This document shows, one piece after another, positions 41,564 through 50,458 of a DNA stretch of 64,000 nucleotides (positions within the stretch are counted from its first letter, which is position 1; each line of letters begins with the position of its first letter). Made by a program: the position numbers and the translations under genes. The DNA comes from Heyndrickxia camelliae (lineage in GTDB: Bacteria; Bacillota; Bacilli; Bacillales; Bacillaceae_C): positions 1 to 64,000 of the forward strand of contig NZ_PIQO01000010.1 of the NCBI RefSeq assembly GCF_002844575.1. The letters are read 5' to 3'. Below the pieces are notes generated by a model. It ran no database searches. It was not told where the DNA came from and worked only from the letters and a program-made list of their open reading frames with translations.

Positions 41564-43075
41564 ATGGATTCAGCAATACAACAAAAAAAACCACCGTATT
41601 TAATGCTTGCGATATTATTTGTGGGAGCATTTGTTTCTTTTCTAAATAACTCGCTATTAAATGTAGCATTGCCGTCTATTATGGTGGATTTGAAAATTAA
41701 AGATTATTCAACCGTACAATGGCTAGCTACTGGTTATATGCTTGTCAGTGGTGTTTTAATTCCTGCATCAGCCTATTTAATTACTCGCTTCTCAAACCGT
41801 AGTTTATTTATTACGGCAATGACGATTTTTACATTAGGTACAGCTACAGCAGCATTTGCACCAAACTTTGGTATTTTGCTTACAGGACGTATGATCCAAG
41901 CTGCAGGTTCTTCCGTAATGGGACCTTTATTAATGAATATCATGTTAGTAAGCTTTCCTCGTGAAAAACGTGGTACAGCAATGGGTGTTTTCGGATTAGT
42001 TATGATCACAGCCCCTGCAATTGGGCCAACATTGTCAGGTTATATAGTAGAGTATTATGACTGGCGTTTGCTTTTTGAAATGATTTTACCATTAGCAGTA
42101 ATTAGTTTAATTTTAGGAATTTGGAAATCGAAAAATGTAATGCCACAAAATAAAAGTGCAACCATTGATTATTTATCCGTAATATTATCATGTATCGGCT
42201 TCGGAGGGCTTCTATACGGCTTCAGTTCCGCAAGTTCAGATGGTTGGTCAGATAAAATTGTGTTAACAACTTTAATAGTCGGAGGAATCGCGTTAATCGC
42301 CTTCATTATTCGTCAATTAAGAATGAGTGAACCTCTTTTAGATTTACGTGTATATAAATATCCAATGTTTGCACTTGCATCTATCATTGCGATTGTAAAC
42401 GCAGTTGCTATGTTCTCTGGTATGATTTTAACACCTGCCTATGTACAAAGTGTCAGAGGTATCTCACCGCTTCATTCTGGTTTAATGATGCTACCGGGTG
42501 CTATTATTATGGGGATTATGTCGCCAATTACAGGAAAGTTGTTTGATAAATTCGGACCACGTATGCTTGCTGTAGTAGGACTTGTGGTAACCGCAATTTC
42601 CACTTACATGCTAGCAAACTTACAAATCGATTCTAGTTACACTTATATTATTCTAGTTTATACGCTTCGTATGTTTGGTATGTCCATGGTCATGATGCCA
42701 ATTATGACAAACGGTTTAAATCAATTGCCAAACCGTCTAAATCCACATGGAACTGCAATCAACAATACTGCGCAGCAAGTTTCAGGTTCTATCGGTACAG
42801 CCGTCCTGGTTACCATCATGAACTCTGTTACAAAATCAAAAGCAGAAGACTTAATGGCTGCTGTTGATCCAACAACCTTTACTAAAGCGACACAAGCATT
42901 ATTAACACAAAAGGCGTTATTGACTGGTATCCAATATTCCTTCTACGTAGCTCTTGGAATTAATATTATTGCATTAATACTAGCCCTATTTGTCAAACGC
43001 GTTGATACAAGTAAAGAAGCAGAAGCACAATTAAACCAACAAGAACAACCACAAATGAAACCTAAGTTGGGATAA
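41564..43075 (+). CDS. MFS multidrug exporter, DHA2 (EmrB/QacA) family
   Basis: A 503-residue protein with about 14 hydrophobic segments, the DHA2 length. It shows FVSFLNNSLLNVALPSIM in helix 1, the VQWLATGYML segment, GRMIQAAGSSVMGPLLMN, and the motif-C-like GLVMITAPAIGPTLSGYI. It exports drugs or toxic amphiphiles in exchange for protons. AAGGAGATAC precedes the ATG. It lies 165 bases after tetR without a terminator, so both genes share the operator-rich promoter. A repeat/terminator hairpin starts just after the stop. Confidence 0.9.
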   Translation: MDSAIQQKKPPYLMLAILFVGAFVSFLNNSLLNVALPSIMVDLKIKDYSTVQWLATGYMLVSGVLIPASAYLITRFSNRSLFITAMTIFTLGTATAAFAPNFGILLTGRMIQAAGSSVMGPLLMNIMLVSFPREKRGTAMGVFGLVMITAPAIGPTLSGYIVEYYDWRLLFEMILPLAVISLILGIWKSKNVMPQNKSATIDYLSVILSCIGFGGLLYGFSSASSDGWSDKIVLTTLIVGGIALIAFIIRQLRMSEPLLDLRVYKYPMFALASIIAIVNAVAMFSGMILTPAYVQSVRGISPLHSGLMMLPGAIIMGIMSPITGKLFDKFGPRMLAVVGLVVTAISTYMLANLQIDSSYTYIILVYTLRMFGMSMVMMPIMTNGLNQLPNRLNPHGTAINNTAQQVSGSIGTAVLVTIMNSVTKSKAEDLMAAVDPTTFTKATQALLTQKALLTGIQYSFYVALGINIIALILALFVKRVDTSKEAEAQLNQQEQPQMKPKLG

Positions 43076-43076
43076 A

Positions 43077-43102
43077 GGGACAGGTTCCTTGTCCCACTTT
43101 TT
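43077..43102 (+). repeat. GGGACAGG...GTCCC dispersed repeat, terminator-like
   Basis: GGGACAGGTTCCTTGTCCC right after the MFS stop, then ACTTTTTG. It is related to the copies at 43698 and (inverted) 63635. Confidence 0.7.
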
Positions 43103-43264
43103 GAAAATGTAAAATAGAAAAGCGAAAAAATGGCGTCAGAATCCTGATGTCATTTTTTTTTTTTGAAATGCGACTTTAAATGGAGAGTATCGTCTAATTT
43201 AAAAAGAAAATAGTGGGGGATTCAAATCTTTTCTAATACCCGCAAATATCCATTTATTGTATTA

Positions 43265-43675
43265 ATGATTCTATTAGTATTATCTTTAGTTGGTTGTAAT
43301 ACAAAGGGATTAAATAATAAAATAGCTGATAATCCAACCGAAATTGGCGGGAAAGCTATTATTCATGAAACGATTTCTAAGGTTGGAAAAGATATGTTAG
43401 ATGTGAGGAAACCACATAAAACTTATAATCAAAAAAACTCAACTGAACTTTTAACGCTTGTAGAAGCGATCCAAAGAGCAAAGAAAGTGAAGAGAGTTGT
43501 GGATGTCACGGCACCAGATTATCTACTAATATTAACTTTTAAAGATAAGACGATGTCCAAATATTCATTGTGGTTAGGGGAGGAAAGCGGTGCAATAATG
43601 AATGAAAAAGACACTCATACCATTTATACTTTACCTCCAAATCTAATCGCAAAGTTAAACAAGTATGTCAAATAA
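43265..43675 (+). CDS. Putative lipoprotein, unknown function
   Basis: A protein of 136 residues counted from ATG 43265. The hydrophobic start ends in LSLVGC, a good lipobox with the acylated Cys at residue 11, so it is likely anchored outside the membrane. The signal peptide is too short from this ATG. The frame stays open upstream with NTRKYPFIVLM, a proper basic n-region, but only ATT/ATC codons are available there (43220, 43226) behind AGTGGGGG. Either a rare start codon is used or the original start is mutated. The mature part has YLLILTFKDKTMSKYSLWLG and no known motif. Confidence 0.6.
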   Translation: MILLVLSLVGCNTKGLNNKIADNPTEIGGKAIIHETISKVGKDMLDVRKPHKTYNQKNSTELLTLVEAIQRAKKVKRVVDVTAPDYLLILTFKDKTMSKYSLWLGEESGAIMNEKDTHTIYTLPPNLIAKLNKYVK

Positions 43676-43697
43676 AATGGATACCTTTTGGGACAAG

Positions 43698-43720
43698 GGG
43701 ACAGGCACTCTGTCCCACTC
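43698..43720 (+). repeat. Second GGGACAG...CTGTCCC dispersed repeat
   Basis: GGGACAGGCACTCTGTCCC, about 20 bases after the lipoprotein stop, followed by ACTC. Same family as at 43077. Confidence 0.7.
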
Positions 43721-43887
43721 AAATTGTTACGCCGCCGTTTTGCGTTACGCCAATTCTAAATTAAGATTAATCTATGGAACTGGTTTCAGAGCAAGAAAAA
43801 GTTAATTTTATGTGCCCATGCAACGGGCTGTGAGAATTAGGAATGCTATAATGAACTTATGAAATATAGAATTCTTCAGGTGATAGA

Positions 43888-44847
43888 ATGACAAATATTA
43901 AAGATCTTGCAAAAATGGCGGGTGTGTCCGTCACAACAGTTTCTCGTGTGTTAAACCATCATCCATATGTGAGCGAGGAAAAAAGAAATGCTGTATTAAA
44001 GGCGATGGAAGATAGCAATTATCAAAAAAATATTAATGCTGTTCATTTAAGTACGGGAAAAACTCGGCTTATTGGTGTAGTTCTTCCGTTCTCCGATCAT
44101 CCCTATTTTGCTCTTTTATTAAAGGGAATCGCTAAGCAAGCATTAGAGAACAATTATAAATTAGTCCTTTTTCAAACGGAATATTTGGAAAGTCGAGAAA
44201 TCGAAGCTTTAGAAATGCTAAAACAAAAGCAAATCGATTCCCTAATCATTTGTTCAAGAGCATGTGACTTGTCCGTCATTGAAGAACATCTGCAATACGG
44301 CAACATTGTTTTATGTGAGAATATAATGAAAGACAATATTTCTTCCACCTTCGTGAACCACTATGAAATCTTTTATGAGGCATTAGAATTCTTATATCAA
44401 AAAGGTCATAGAAGAATAGGTTATTGTATTGGCAGATTGTCAGGAACAAACAGTCATAAACGGGAGAGGGCATATAGGGATTTTCACGAGAAATACGGTT
44501 TGGCATACCATCATGAATATGTAATGGACAAGTGTTTCTATTTTGAAGACGGGGAAAAAGTTATGAATAAAATCAAGGAGATGGACAATCCCCCTACAGC
44601 CCTGTTGGTAACTGGCGACCAAGTTGCAGCCGGAATTGTTGTATGTTGTCAAAGACAAAATATATCTATCCCAGGGAAAATGTCCATTATTGGATTTGAT
44701 AACGAACCAATCGCAAAGATGCTAAATATTACTACAATAGAAATTCCGCTAGTGGAAATGGGGAAAAACCTATTTCTGCAAGCCATAAGCAGTGATATTT
44801 CAAATAGAGAGCTATCCGTTAAACTAATAGAAAGAGGTACGGTTTAA
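43888..44847 (+). CDS. LacI/GalR family transcriptional regulator
   Basis: A 319-residue protein. The DNA-binding head (residues 2-50) has NIKDLAKMAGVSVTTVSRVL and the hinge helix region. The periplasmic-binding-protein-like domain starts with TRLIGVVLPFSDHPYFALLL and ends with the effector region around STIIGFDNEP-type SIIGFDNEPIAKML. It is a probable sugar-responsive repressor. AGGTGATAGA precedes ATG. The next gene follows in 35 bases, so they may be co-transcribed, though a link to it is not obvious. Confidence 0.9.
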   Translation: MTNIKDLAKMAGVSVTTVSRVLNHHPYVSEEKRNAVLKAMEDSNYQKNINAVHLSTGKTRLIGVVLPFSDHPYFALLLKGIAKQALENNYKLVLFQTEYLESREIEALEMLKQKQIDSLIICSRACDLSVIEEHLQYGNIVLCENIMKDNISSTFVNHYEIFYEALEFLYQKGHRRIGYCIGRLSGTNSHKRERAYRDFHEKYGLAYHHEYVMDKCFYFEDGEKVMNKIKEMDNPPTALLVTGDQVAAGIVVCCQRQNISIPGKMSIIGFDNEPIAKMLNITTIEIPLVEMGKNLFLQAISSDISNRELSVKLIERGTV

Positions 44848-44882
44848 TTTTAATTGGATTATATATTAGAAAAAGGTGAGAA

Positions 44883-45209
44883 ATGATTTATACAATAGGT
44901 TTATTTATTCTAGCGGGAATGGCGGAAATTGGTGGAGGGTACTTGATATGGCAATGGCTGCGTGAAGAAAAGCCGTATTGGTATGGAATCATTGGCGGCA
45001 TTATTTTGGTGCTTTACGGAATCATTCCCACTCTACAGAAGTTTCCTTCATTTGGGAGAGTATATGCAGCCTACGGGGGTGTCTTTATTATTCTCTCCGT
45101 ATTATGGGGATGGGGAGTCGATCGAAAAACACCGGATACATATGATTGGATAGGTGCTATTATTTGTTTGATTGGAGTTTCCATCATGCTTTGGGGGCCT
45201 AGGCATTAA
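44883..45209 (+). CDS. YnfA/UPF0060 family membrane protein
   Basis: A 108-residue protein with four hydrophobic helices. It has the UPF0060 pattern [40 protein letters not shown] and a final [20 protein letters not shown]. It is distantly related to small multidrug resistance proteins; function unproven. AAAAGGTGAGAA precedes the ATG. Confidence 0.88.
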   Translation: MIYTIGLFILAGMAEIGGGYLIWQWLREEKPYWYGIIGGIILVLYGIIPTLQKFPSFGRVYAAYGGVFIILSVLWGWGVDRKTPDTYDWIGAIICLIGVSIMLWGPRH

Positions 45210-45237
45210 TTCATGAATAGGTAGATAATGATATGCG

Positions 45238-45408
45238 GCGGACTCTCTTTTCGTTATCTGTCACGAAATGAGTGAGTGTTTTCTTTTCGCGGTCTCTGGT
45301 TTATGTTATTTGCTGAAAAAGTAGTTGCTTTCTGCTGTTTTTTTAGTGATAACGGAACCAGGGTCCGCCCTTTAATTAAATGAAAGAAATAGCGAAATCA
45401 GAGTCCGC
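45238..45408. repeat. Cluster of four copies of a ~20-bp repeat, two in each orientation
   Basis: Units at 45238-45260 and 45289-45314 (reverse) and at 45348-45368 and 45388-45408 (forward) follow ATARCGRAA--CAGRGTCCGC. The outer units can pair as GGCGGAC / GTCCGCC plus CGTTATC / GATAACG, giving a long fold. Confidence 0.7.
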
Positions 45409-45684
45409 AAACCTCATGAGATGTGGGATATAAGACTTTTATCAGTTTCGTATTGTTTGTGGAGCATCCATTCTCTCCATGTAACTGGATTACTATTGAA
45501 TAAAAGAACGTTAGGGCACAGAATAGATATCACTATGTGGAACCTACAAAATAGTAGTCCTTTAGAATGTATTGTTTTTACAATCAAGAAAGAAGCGAAC
45601 TTGGTAAAGGCAATCTATCTTGATTTTTTTAACACATATTAAAAAATAGAATTTTAGGTGCAGCTCATACATAATGACTTAACT
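45409..45684. other. Intergenic stretch, nothing supported
   Basis: A 73-codon frame at 45421-45642 has no ribosome site and poor composition. I see no other feature. Confidence 0.5.
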
Positions 45685-46500
45685 TTAAAACTTATACACA
45701 AGCAATGTCATCATATTTCTGAAGCTTGGAATAAGGCATAGTGCAGTGTAAATAAAGCGATCCTTTAAAGGAAGTTTACGAATGTATGGCGATTTGAAAA
45801 TAGATAGTTTATTTATTCTTTTCCACTGAGTATTTAGCTTATCAACCGTTTTTATCTCATCCACCATCCATTTATGCTCTGCCCCTGTTGTTTCCTTTAG
45901 GTTTTCTTTGCCTGAATTAATGGCAAATGTATTCATGACATCAAAAATTAGTTGTCCGCTGGGAAAATGGTTTGTTAAACGATTAAAGAGTACTTTTACT
46001 TGTTCTTCAGTTAAATATTCCAGTACTCCTTCTGCGATAATCACAGCTGGATTGTCATTAGGAATTTGTCCTAACCAGTCCAACTCGGTAATGGAAGAGG
46101 CGATCATTTTGTACCCATTTTGATTAGTATAAAATTCCTTACGTATTTCTATTACTTCCGGAAAATCTACATCATACCACTTAACCCTAGGAGATGGCAT
46201 TATTCTTGATACCCTTGTGTCCAGGCCACAACCAAGATTGAGTACAGTTGTATTTGGGGAAGTCTCAAGAAAGTTCTTTACCCATGTATCGAATTGCTTG
46301 GCTCGTATAACCATTATATGGTTACCAAAGTCAGTAATTTTATTAAAATTATAATCCATTAAGTCCATGAGTTCTGCTGCTTTTTTATCGTTTAGAATTG
46401 AATTTTTTGAGTGGCTGTCTAATGCTTTGGCATAGAGGGTGATTAAAAGGGTTTCTTTCTCCTTTTCTAATGTGACTTTGTGAGGTTTGGTTGTTCCCAT
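45685..46500 (-). CDS. SAM-dependent methyltransferase, LCMT/PPM1-like O-methyltransferase family
   Basis: A 271-residue protein. The SAM-binding motif TVLNLGCGLDTRVSRI (about residues 84-99), WYDVDFPEVIEIRKEF, and the post-motif AVIIAEGVLEYLTEEQVK match the leucine carboxyl methyltransferase-like group of polyketide/small-molecule O-methyltransferases. The C-terminal helical part is typical. AGGAGAAATT precedes ATG 46500. It lies 14 bases after a marR gene in the same transcript, which implies control by that regulator. The substrate is unknown. Confidence 0.85.
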   Translation of the reverse strand: MGTTKPHKVTLEKEKETLLITLYAKALDSHSKNSILNDKKAAELMDLMDYNFNKITDFGNHIMVIRAKQFDTWVKNFLETSPNTTVLNLGCGLDTRVSRIMPSPRVKWYDVDFPEVIEIRKEFYTNQNGYKMIASSITELDWLGQIPNDNPAVIIAEGVLEYLTEEQVKVLFNRLTNHFPSGQLIFDVMNTFAINSGKENLKETTGAEHKWMVDEIKTVDKLNTQWKRINKLSIFKSPYIRKLPLKDRFIYTALCLIPSFRNMMTLLVYKF

Positions 46501-46514
46501 TCTGAATTTCTCCT

Positions 46515-46949
46515 TTACAATTCTGCAATCTTTGTCATTAACACATTTACCTTATGGAGGGCAAATTTTAAATCCAGTTGTTCTTCTTCACTTAATTTAG
46601 AAATACTTTGAGTAAGCTTTTGATAGATCTTCATCCACTTTTGCTCCTGTATTTCCTTCCCTTTAGGTGTCAGAGAGACCAAAACAGCACGTTTATCCTT
46701 GGTGTCAGGCATTTTAATGAGATAACCGCTAGCTTCTAAATCCTTAATAATATTTGTCAATTGCTGCTTGGCGATATTTAACCCAGTGCTGATCTCTTTC
46801 AAGTTTAAAGGCTTGTTTTGCAAGAACATGAATTCTATAACATGATTCTGCATATGGGATAATCCTGCTGAATCTTTATTTAATTGACTAAAACTCCCGA
46901 ACACATGGGGAATTAAAGCAATATATTCTTTAGCTATTTCATCAATCAC
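46515..46949 (-). CDS. MarR family transcriptional regulator
   Basis: A 144-residue winged-helix protein: LNLKEISTGLNIAKQQLTNI (recognition helix), KDLEASGYLIKMPDTKDKRA (wing) and LTPKGKEIQE. It is first gene of a two-gene unit with the methyltransferase. The start is GTG 46949 behind AGGAGC. Two similar imperfect palindromes lie upstream (46969-46991 and 47022-47044). Confidence 0.88.
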   Translation of the reverse strand: MIDEIAKEYIALIPHVFGSFSQLNKDSAGLSHMQNHVIEFMFLQNKPLNLKEISTGLNIAKQQLTNIIKDLEASGYLIKMPDTKDKRAVLVSLTPKGKEIQEQKWMKIYQKLTQSISKLSEEEQLDLKFALHKVNVLMTKIAEL

Positions 46950-46968
46950 TTAACCTGCTCCTTTCCAT

Positions 46969-47044
46969 TTAGTAAATATTATATTACCATTCAGAAGGAA
47001 AAACAATGTTTTTTGAATCTATTAGTAATGATATATTTACCATT
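46969..47044 (-). promoter_or_regulatory. Two candidate MarR operators
   Basis: Two related 23-base sites, both TTAGTAA at one end and TTACCATT at the other (46969-46991 and 47022-47044), 53 bases apart, flank the probable promoter region of the marR-methyltransferase unit. Confidence 0.5.
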
Positions 47045-47165
47045 TTTTCCTTTATGCTAATTTGTGGAAGGAAGAATAAGAACAACTGAAAAAGTAATTT
47101 TTGAGAGGTGAAAAAGGAAAATATATTTCTTTATGGTAATGACCGTTTTTGCTTTGGTATTCTCC

Positions 47166-47182
47166 ATAGGTCATGGACCTAT
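47166..47182. repeat. Short perfect palindrome after uvsE
   Basis: ATAGGTC-ATG-GACCTAT lies 40 bases beyond the uvsE stop; no T-tract follows. Confidence 0.5.
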
Positions 47183-47223
47183 AGAGAAGTTCATTATGCA
47201 CATGAGGTTTTTAAGGATTACTT

Positions 47224-48189
47224 TTAGTTGATAATAAAAGAGGATGGATCAACAATCTCAACATTAGACCAAGTTTTAACATCCTCCATTAATTGAAACA
47301 ACGCTTGATCTTTTTGTTTAGCCTCAATCATACAATCTATTTGCGGTATGCTTCCCTTTATTTCATTCAAAAATGTAAAAAGCATATTGGGGTCCACATA
47401 ATCCGAATGATGGCGGAATTCTTTTTCGCTTTTTGGACTGGATATATGCATTTTTATTGGAAGTGGGGATTGTTCCCAAGTTTTTATAATGCGGTCCCAG
47501 TTTTCTTCCCAATGCACATCTCGATGATGGGCAAGATGGTGATGATAATCGAAGACAAGTGGAATTCCTATTTTTTCACATAGATAAAGAGTGTCATCAA
47601 CCGTAAAAGAAGTATCATCATTTTCAAGCATCAGCATTTTTTGAATGGACCGTGGCACGTTTCCCCAATTGTCTACAAATCTTTCGAGTGATTTTTCTGT
47701 TTCGTGATAATTTCCGCCAACGTGTAATACACAACGATGTGTCGCATTGATTCCCATATTTTTTAAGAGTAGATAGTGGAGCTTTAAAGTAATGATAGAA
47801 TTTCTAAATATATCTGCCTTTGGGGAATTAAGCAAGACAAAGTGATCTGGGTGAAAATCAATTCTCATGTTATGCTTTTTGGCGAAATCGCCCACCTCAC
47901 GCAAGGCCATCTGCAACGGTTTCATATAATCCCAATCAAGAAGTTCCTCATGATTTGCCAACGGGATTAAGCGGGAGGTTAGCCGGTAAAAGTGGATACC
48001 AGAGGCTGCATTATGCTTGAGTAATCTAAGAGTATTGTTTATATTTTGGAGAGCAATTCTCTCCAGTTTACGGAGCGCTGCTTCACGATCCGTAATCTTT
48101 TGAAATTGCGCAAACGTCATCGTTTTGGATGGGGAAGCATTTTTCACCTCCATGCTCATAGCTACATAGCCTAACCGTACTAATGTCAC
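47224..48189 (-). CDS. uvsE: UV damage endonuclease UvsE
   Basis: A 321-residue TIM-barrel enzyme of normal length. UvsE-specific stretches are VRLGYVAMS, RLTSRLIPLANHE, MRIDFHPDHFVLLNSP, RCVLHVGGNYHETEKS, MLENDD, VFDYHHHLAHH and KMHISSPKSEKEFRHHSDYV, which carry the metal-binding His, Glu and Asp residues. It nicks DNA 5' to UV photoproducts and some abasic sites. It is typical of Bacillus, where it protects spores and cells. GTG 48189 follows AAGAGGTGG. It is monocistronic. Confidence 0.93.
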   Translation of the reverse strand: MTLVRLGYVAMSMEVKNASPSKTMTFAQFQKITDREAALRKLERIALQNINNTLRLLKHNAASGIHFYRLTSRLIPLANHEELLDWDYMKPLQMALREVGDFAKKHNMRIDFHPDHFVLLNSPKADIFRNSIITLKLHYLLLKNMGINATHRCVLHVGGNYHETEKSLERFVDNWGNVPRSIQKMLMLENDDTSFTVDDTLYLCEKIGIPLVFDYHHHLAHHRDVHWEENWDRIIKTWEQSPLPIKMHISSPKSEKEFRHHSDYVDPNMLFTFLNEIKGSIPQIDCMIEAKQKDQALFQLMEDVKTWSNVEIVDPSSFIIN

Positions 48190-48313
48190 AACGCCACCTC
48201 TTTTCCCATGGTTCTTTTCTTTATCATTTGAAAATAGGCTTCATTGTATGTACAAAAAGCACCCTTCTCCTAATACTTTCATACAGATATATAGGTCAGG
48301 GAGGTGCCTATTA

Positions 48314-49468
48314 ATGAAAAGTCGTTCCATTGAGATTTTTATGTGGGTGACAGCGATTTTTGTAGCAAGTAATATTTACCTGTTTATTCCGATATACTCT
48401 GATGTTGCGAAAGCATTGAGTATTTCCTTTAAGGATGTTGTATTCTCCAGTACTTTATTTACCTTTAGTTATAGTGTGGGTTTATTAAGTTTTGGCCCTA
48501 TTTCAGAAAGATATTCGAAAAAGAAAGTGCTGTTCGTTGGAATAATTATTTCGTGTATACTTACCTATCTCATTTCCTTTTCTTTTTCTTTATCAAGCTT
48601 TTATATTTTGACATTGCTCAAGGATATATTCTTGGTAGCTTCGCACCGACTGCCTATGCCTATTGTTTTGATGTATTGGAGGATAAACGAAGGACATTAG
48701 TTATTGCAGTAATTAACATGGGATTCTTAATGGCGGGCATCATTGGGCAGATAATTAGCTCTAATCTAGCATCTACTTTTGATTGGAAAGCTGTATTTTA
48801 CTTTTTTAGTTGTGTTTACTTGTTATTAGGTTTATTAGCATTATTTATCCTTCCGTCGAGTCTGCAAGTAAATGGAACTTTTCACAAGAAGAAAAAATGG
48901 TTATCACCTGAATTATGGAAACCATCTATCATTATAGGCTTAGGAATTACTTTTTTTACTTTAATGTCTTTCGTTGCTTTTTATGATAGTTTATCGAGAT
49001 ATTTTGCTGAAGACTCCAAGGTATTGCTTTATACGAAGGGGATAGATAGGGTTAATTGGAACACCACTTTCCTTGTTATGTGGAAAATGGTTGAAAAAAT
49101 TCAAAGTGAAAAAAATGCTAATTATTTGTCTATCTACTATGGTGCTAAGTCTAGTTCTAATGGTTTTCCCTTCGAGTATTATGATTATCACGGTATTGTC
49201 GACTATTTTTGTAGCTGCCATTGCAGTCTTTATCCCAACTCTCATTACGTTCCTAGGGGAATCAGCAGCAAATAGCAGATCTACAGCCATTTCTTTGTAT
49301 TCCTTCTTATTATTGGTTGGTGCAAGCATAGGGCCGTTGCTTGCGAGCTTATTAAGTTTCCATTCTATTCTATTATTATTCGCTTTTATATTTGGAATAG
49401 CTGCATGCCTTATTGCAAGGAAGGACAGGGGGAAAGCAAAAAACAAAATAGCTGCCCAAAACTCCTAA
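48314..49468 (+). pseudogene. MFS transporter broken by two frameshifts
   Basis: Three frames in succession code for one 12-helix MFS protein of about 385 residues. The first runs from ATG 48314 (behind GGGAGGTGCC) with SIEIFMWVTAIFVASNIYLF to about 48615. The second has QGYILGSFAPTAYAYCFDVL to about 49045. The third has LIGTPLSLLCGKWLKKF to 49468. The first break fits one missing base; the second region is less clear. Without repair the protein would be truncated after about 100 residues. It is divergent from uvsE. Confidence 0.8.
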
Positions 49469-49537
49469 TGCAGGGGTGAAGGGAGCAAATAATGTTAGGT
49501 ACCCGAAAAGTTTACTTTGCTACAGGATTTTTTAAAT

Positions 49538-49567
49538 AAAGATCACCCATAAAAAAGGTGATCTTTT
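49538..49567. terminator. Terminator between the convergent MFS and CMD genes
   Basis: AAAGATCACC (49538-49547) pairs with GGTGATCTTT (49557-49566); T follows on one side and A on the other, so it can serve both directions. Confidence 0.75.
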
Positions 49568-49573
49568 GGTTCG

Positions 49574-49951
49574 CTATTGTTTCATTTGTTTTAGTTCATC
49601 CATACATTCTTGAACAAGTGTAACCGCTTGACTCATAGAAGCACCGCCGCCGAAAGCCGCAGTAACACCGACCGCTTCGTAAATTTCCTCCTCCGTACAT
49701 CCTTGATCTAAACAACCTTTTGTATGGTAGATGATGCAATATTCATCCTGAGAATATAGGCTGATTCCTAAAGCAATCAGTTGTTTTTGCTTCTGGGATA
49801 AAACTCCTTCTCTAAAACATTCTTCTGTAAATGCATTATATTGCTCAGCAAGCTTAGGCATTTTTTTCGTGAAAGTTCCTAACCCTACCTTATATTGATA
49901 TAATGCTTCTTCTGTAGAATTTCTAGGTTCGAATTCCATAGTAATGTTCAA
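49574..49951 (-). CDS. Carboxymuconolactone decarboxylase (AhpD-like) family protein
   Basis: A protein of 125 residues from TTG 49951 or 121 from ATG 49939; the ribosome site GGGAG does not decide. The CMD core has [20 protein letters not shown], the redox motif EYCIIYH (C-x3-H) and [20 protein letters not shown]. Such proteins act as peroxidase partners or thiol reductases; the exact role is unknown. Single gene. Confidence 0.85.
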   Translation of the reverse strand: MNITMEFEPRNSTEEALYQYKVGLGTFTKKMPKLAEQYNAFTEECFREGVLSQKQKQLIALGISLYSQDEYCIIYHTKGCLDQGCTEEEIYEAVGVTAAFGGGASMSQAVTLVQECMDELKQMKQ

Positions 49952-50135
49952 CTCCCATTCTTTTGTTGTCCAAGTTATTATGTACCCTTCAAATATGTTT
50001 AATCCTCAGGGAGAAAAATTCGTTTGATCTAAGTAGGAGTATTTTTTTGCAGCCTTTTATCTTGGATAATTTGTACGTTTAATACACAAAATACCATTAA
50101 TATTACTTCTAGTGGGGAAGAAAGGAGTATCGGAT

Positions 50136-50429
50136 ATGGATTTTTTACTTATCATTTTGAGTATTTTTATTCCGATTATTATGTATGCTCTCCAAATAAA
50201 ATGGGCAATCATGCGACTTCTATATAATATAGTAGCGATCGTTTGTTCGCTTATATTTGGAGATATAGCTGCAATAGCGATTTTAGAAGTAATCAGAAAT
50301 AAAACTGTTTTTATGACGACGATTCATGCTATTTTCTTGAATTTTCCTTTTTTAATTACAGGGGCCTATTTAGGTGTATATTTTCTTTATCAACTTATTA
50401 TGGTAACAATAGTGCAAAGAAAAAATTAA
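50136..50429 (+). CDS. Small membrane protein, unknown function
   Basis: A 97-residue protein with three hydrophobic helices (about 2-20, 27-50, 63-88) and a basic end (VQRKN). ATG 50136 lies nine bases after AAAGGAG; the longer frame from 50112 includes that site. I do not recognise a family. Confidence 0.6.
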   Translation: MDFLLIILSIFIPIIMYALQIKWAIMRLLYNIVAIVCSLIFGDIAAIAILEVIRNKTVFMTTIHAIFLNFPFLITGAYLGVYFLYQLIMVTIVQRKN

Positions 50430-50458
50430 AAAAATTTGCAATATATATGATGAACATT

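Noticed and set aside
45421-45642. 73-codon plus-strand frame
   Set aside because: No ribosome site, poor amino-acid composition, no start context.
47166-47182. Terminator of uvsE
   Set aside because: The palindrome is short and no T-tract follows, so I list it only as a palindrome.
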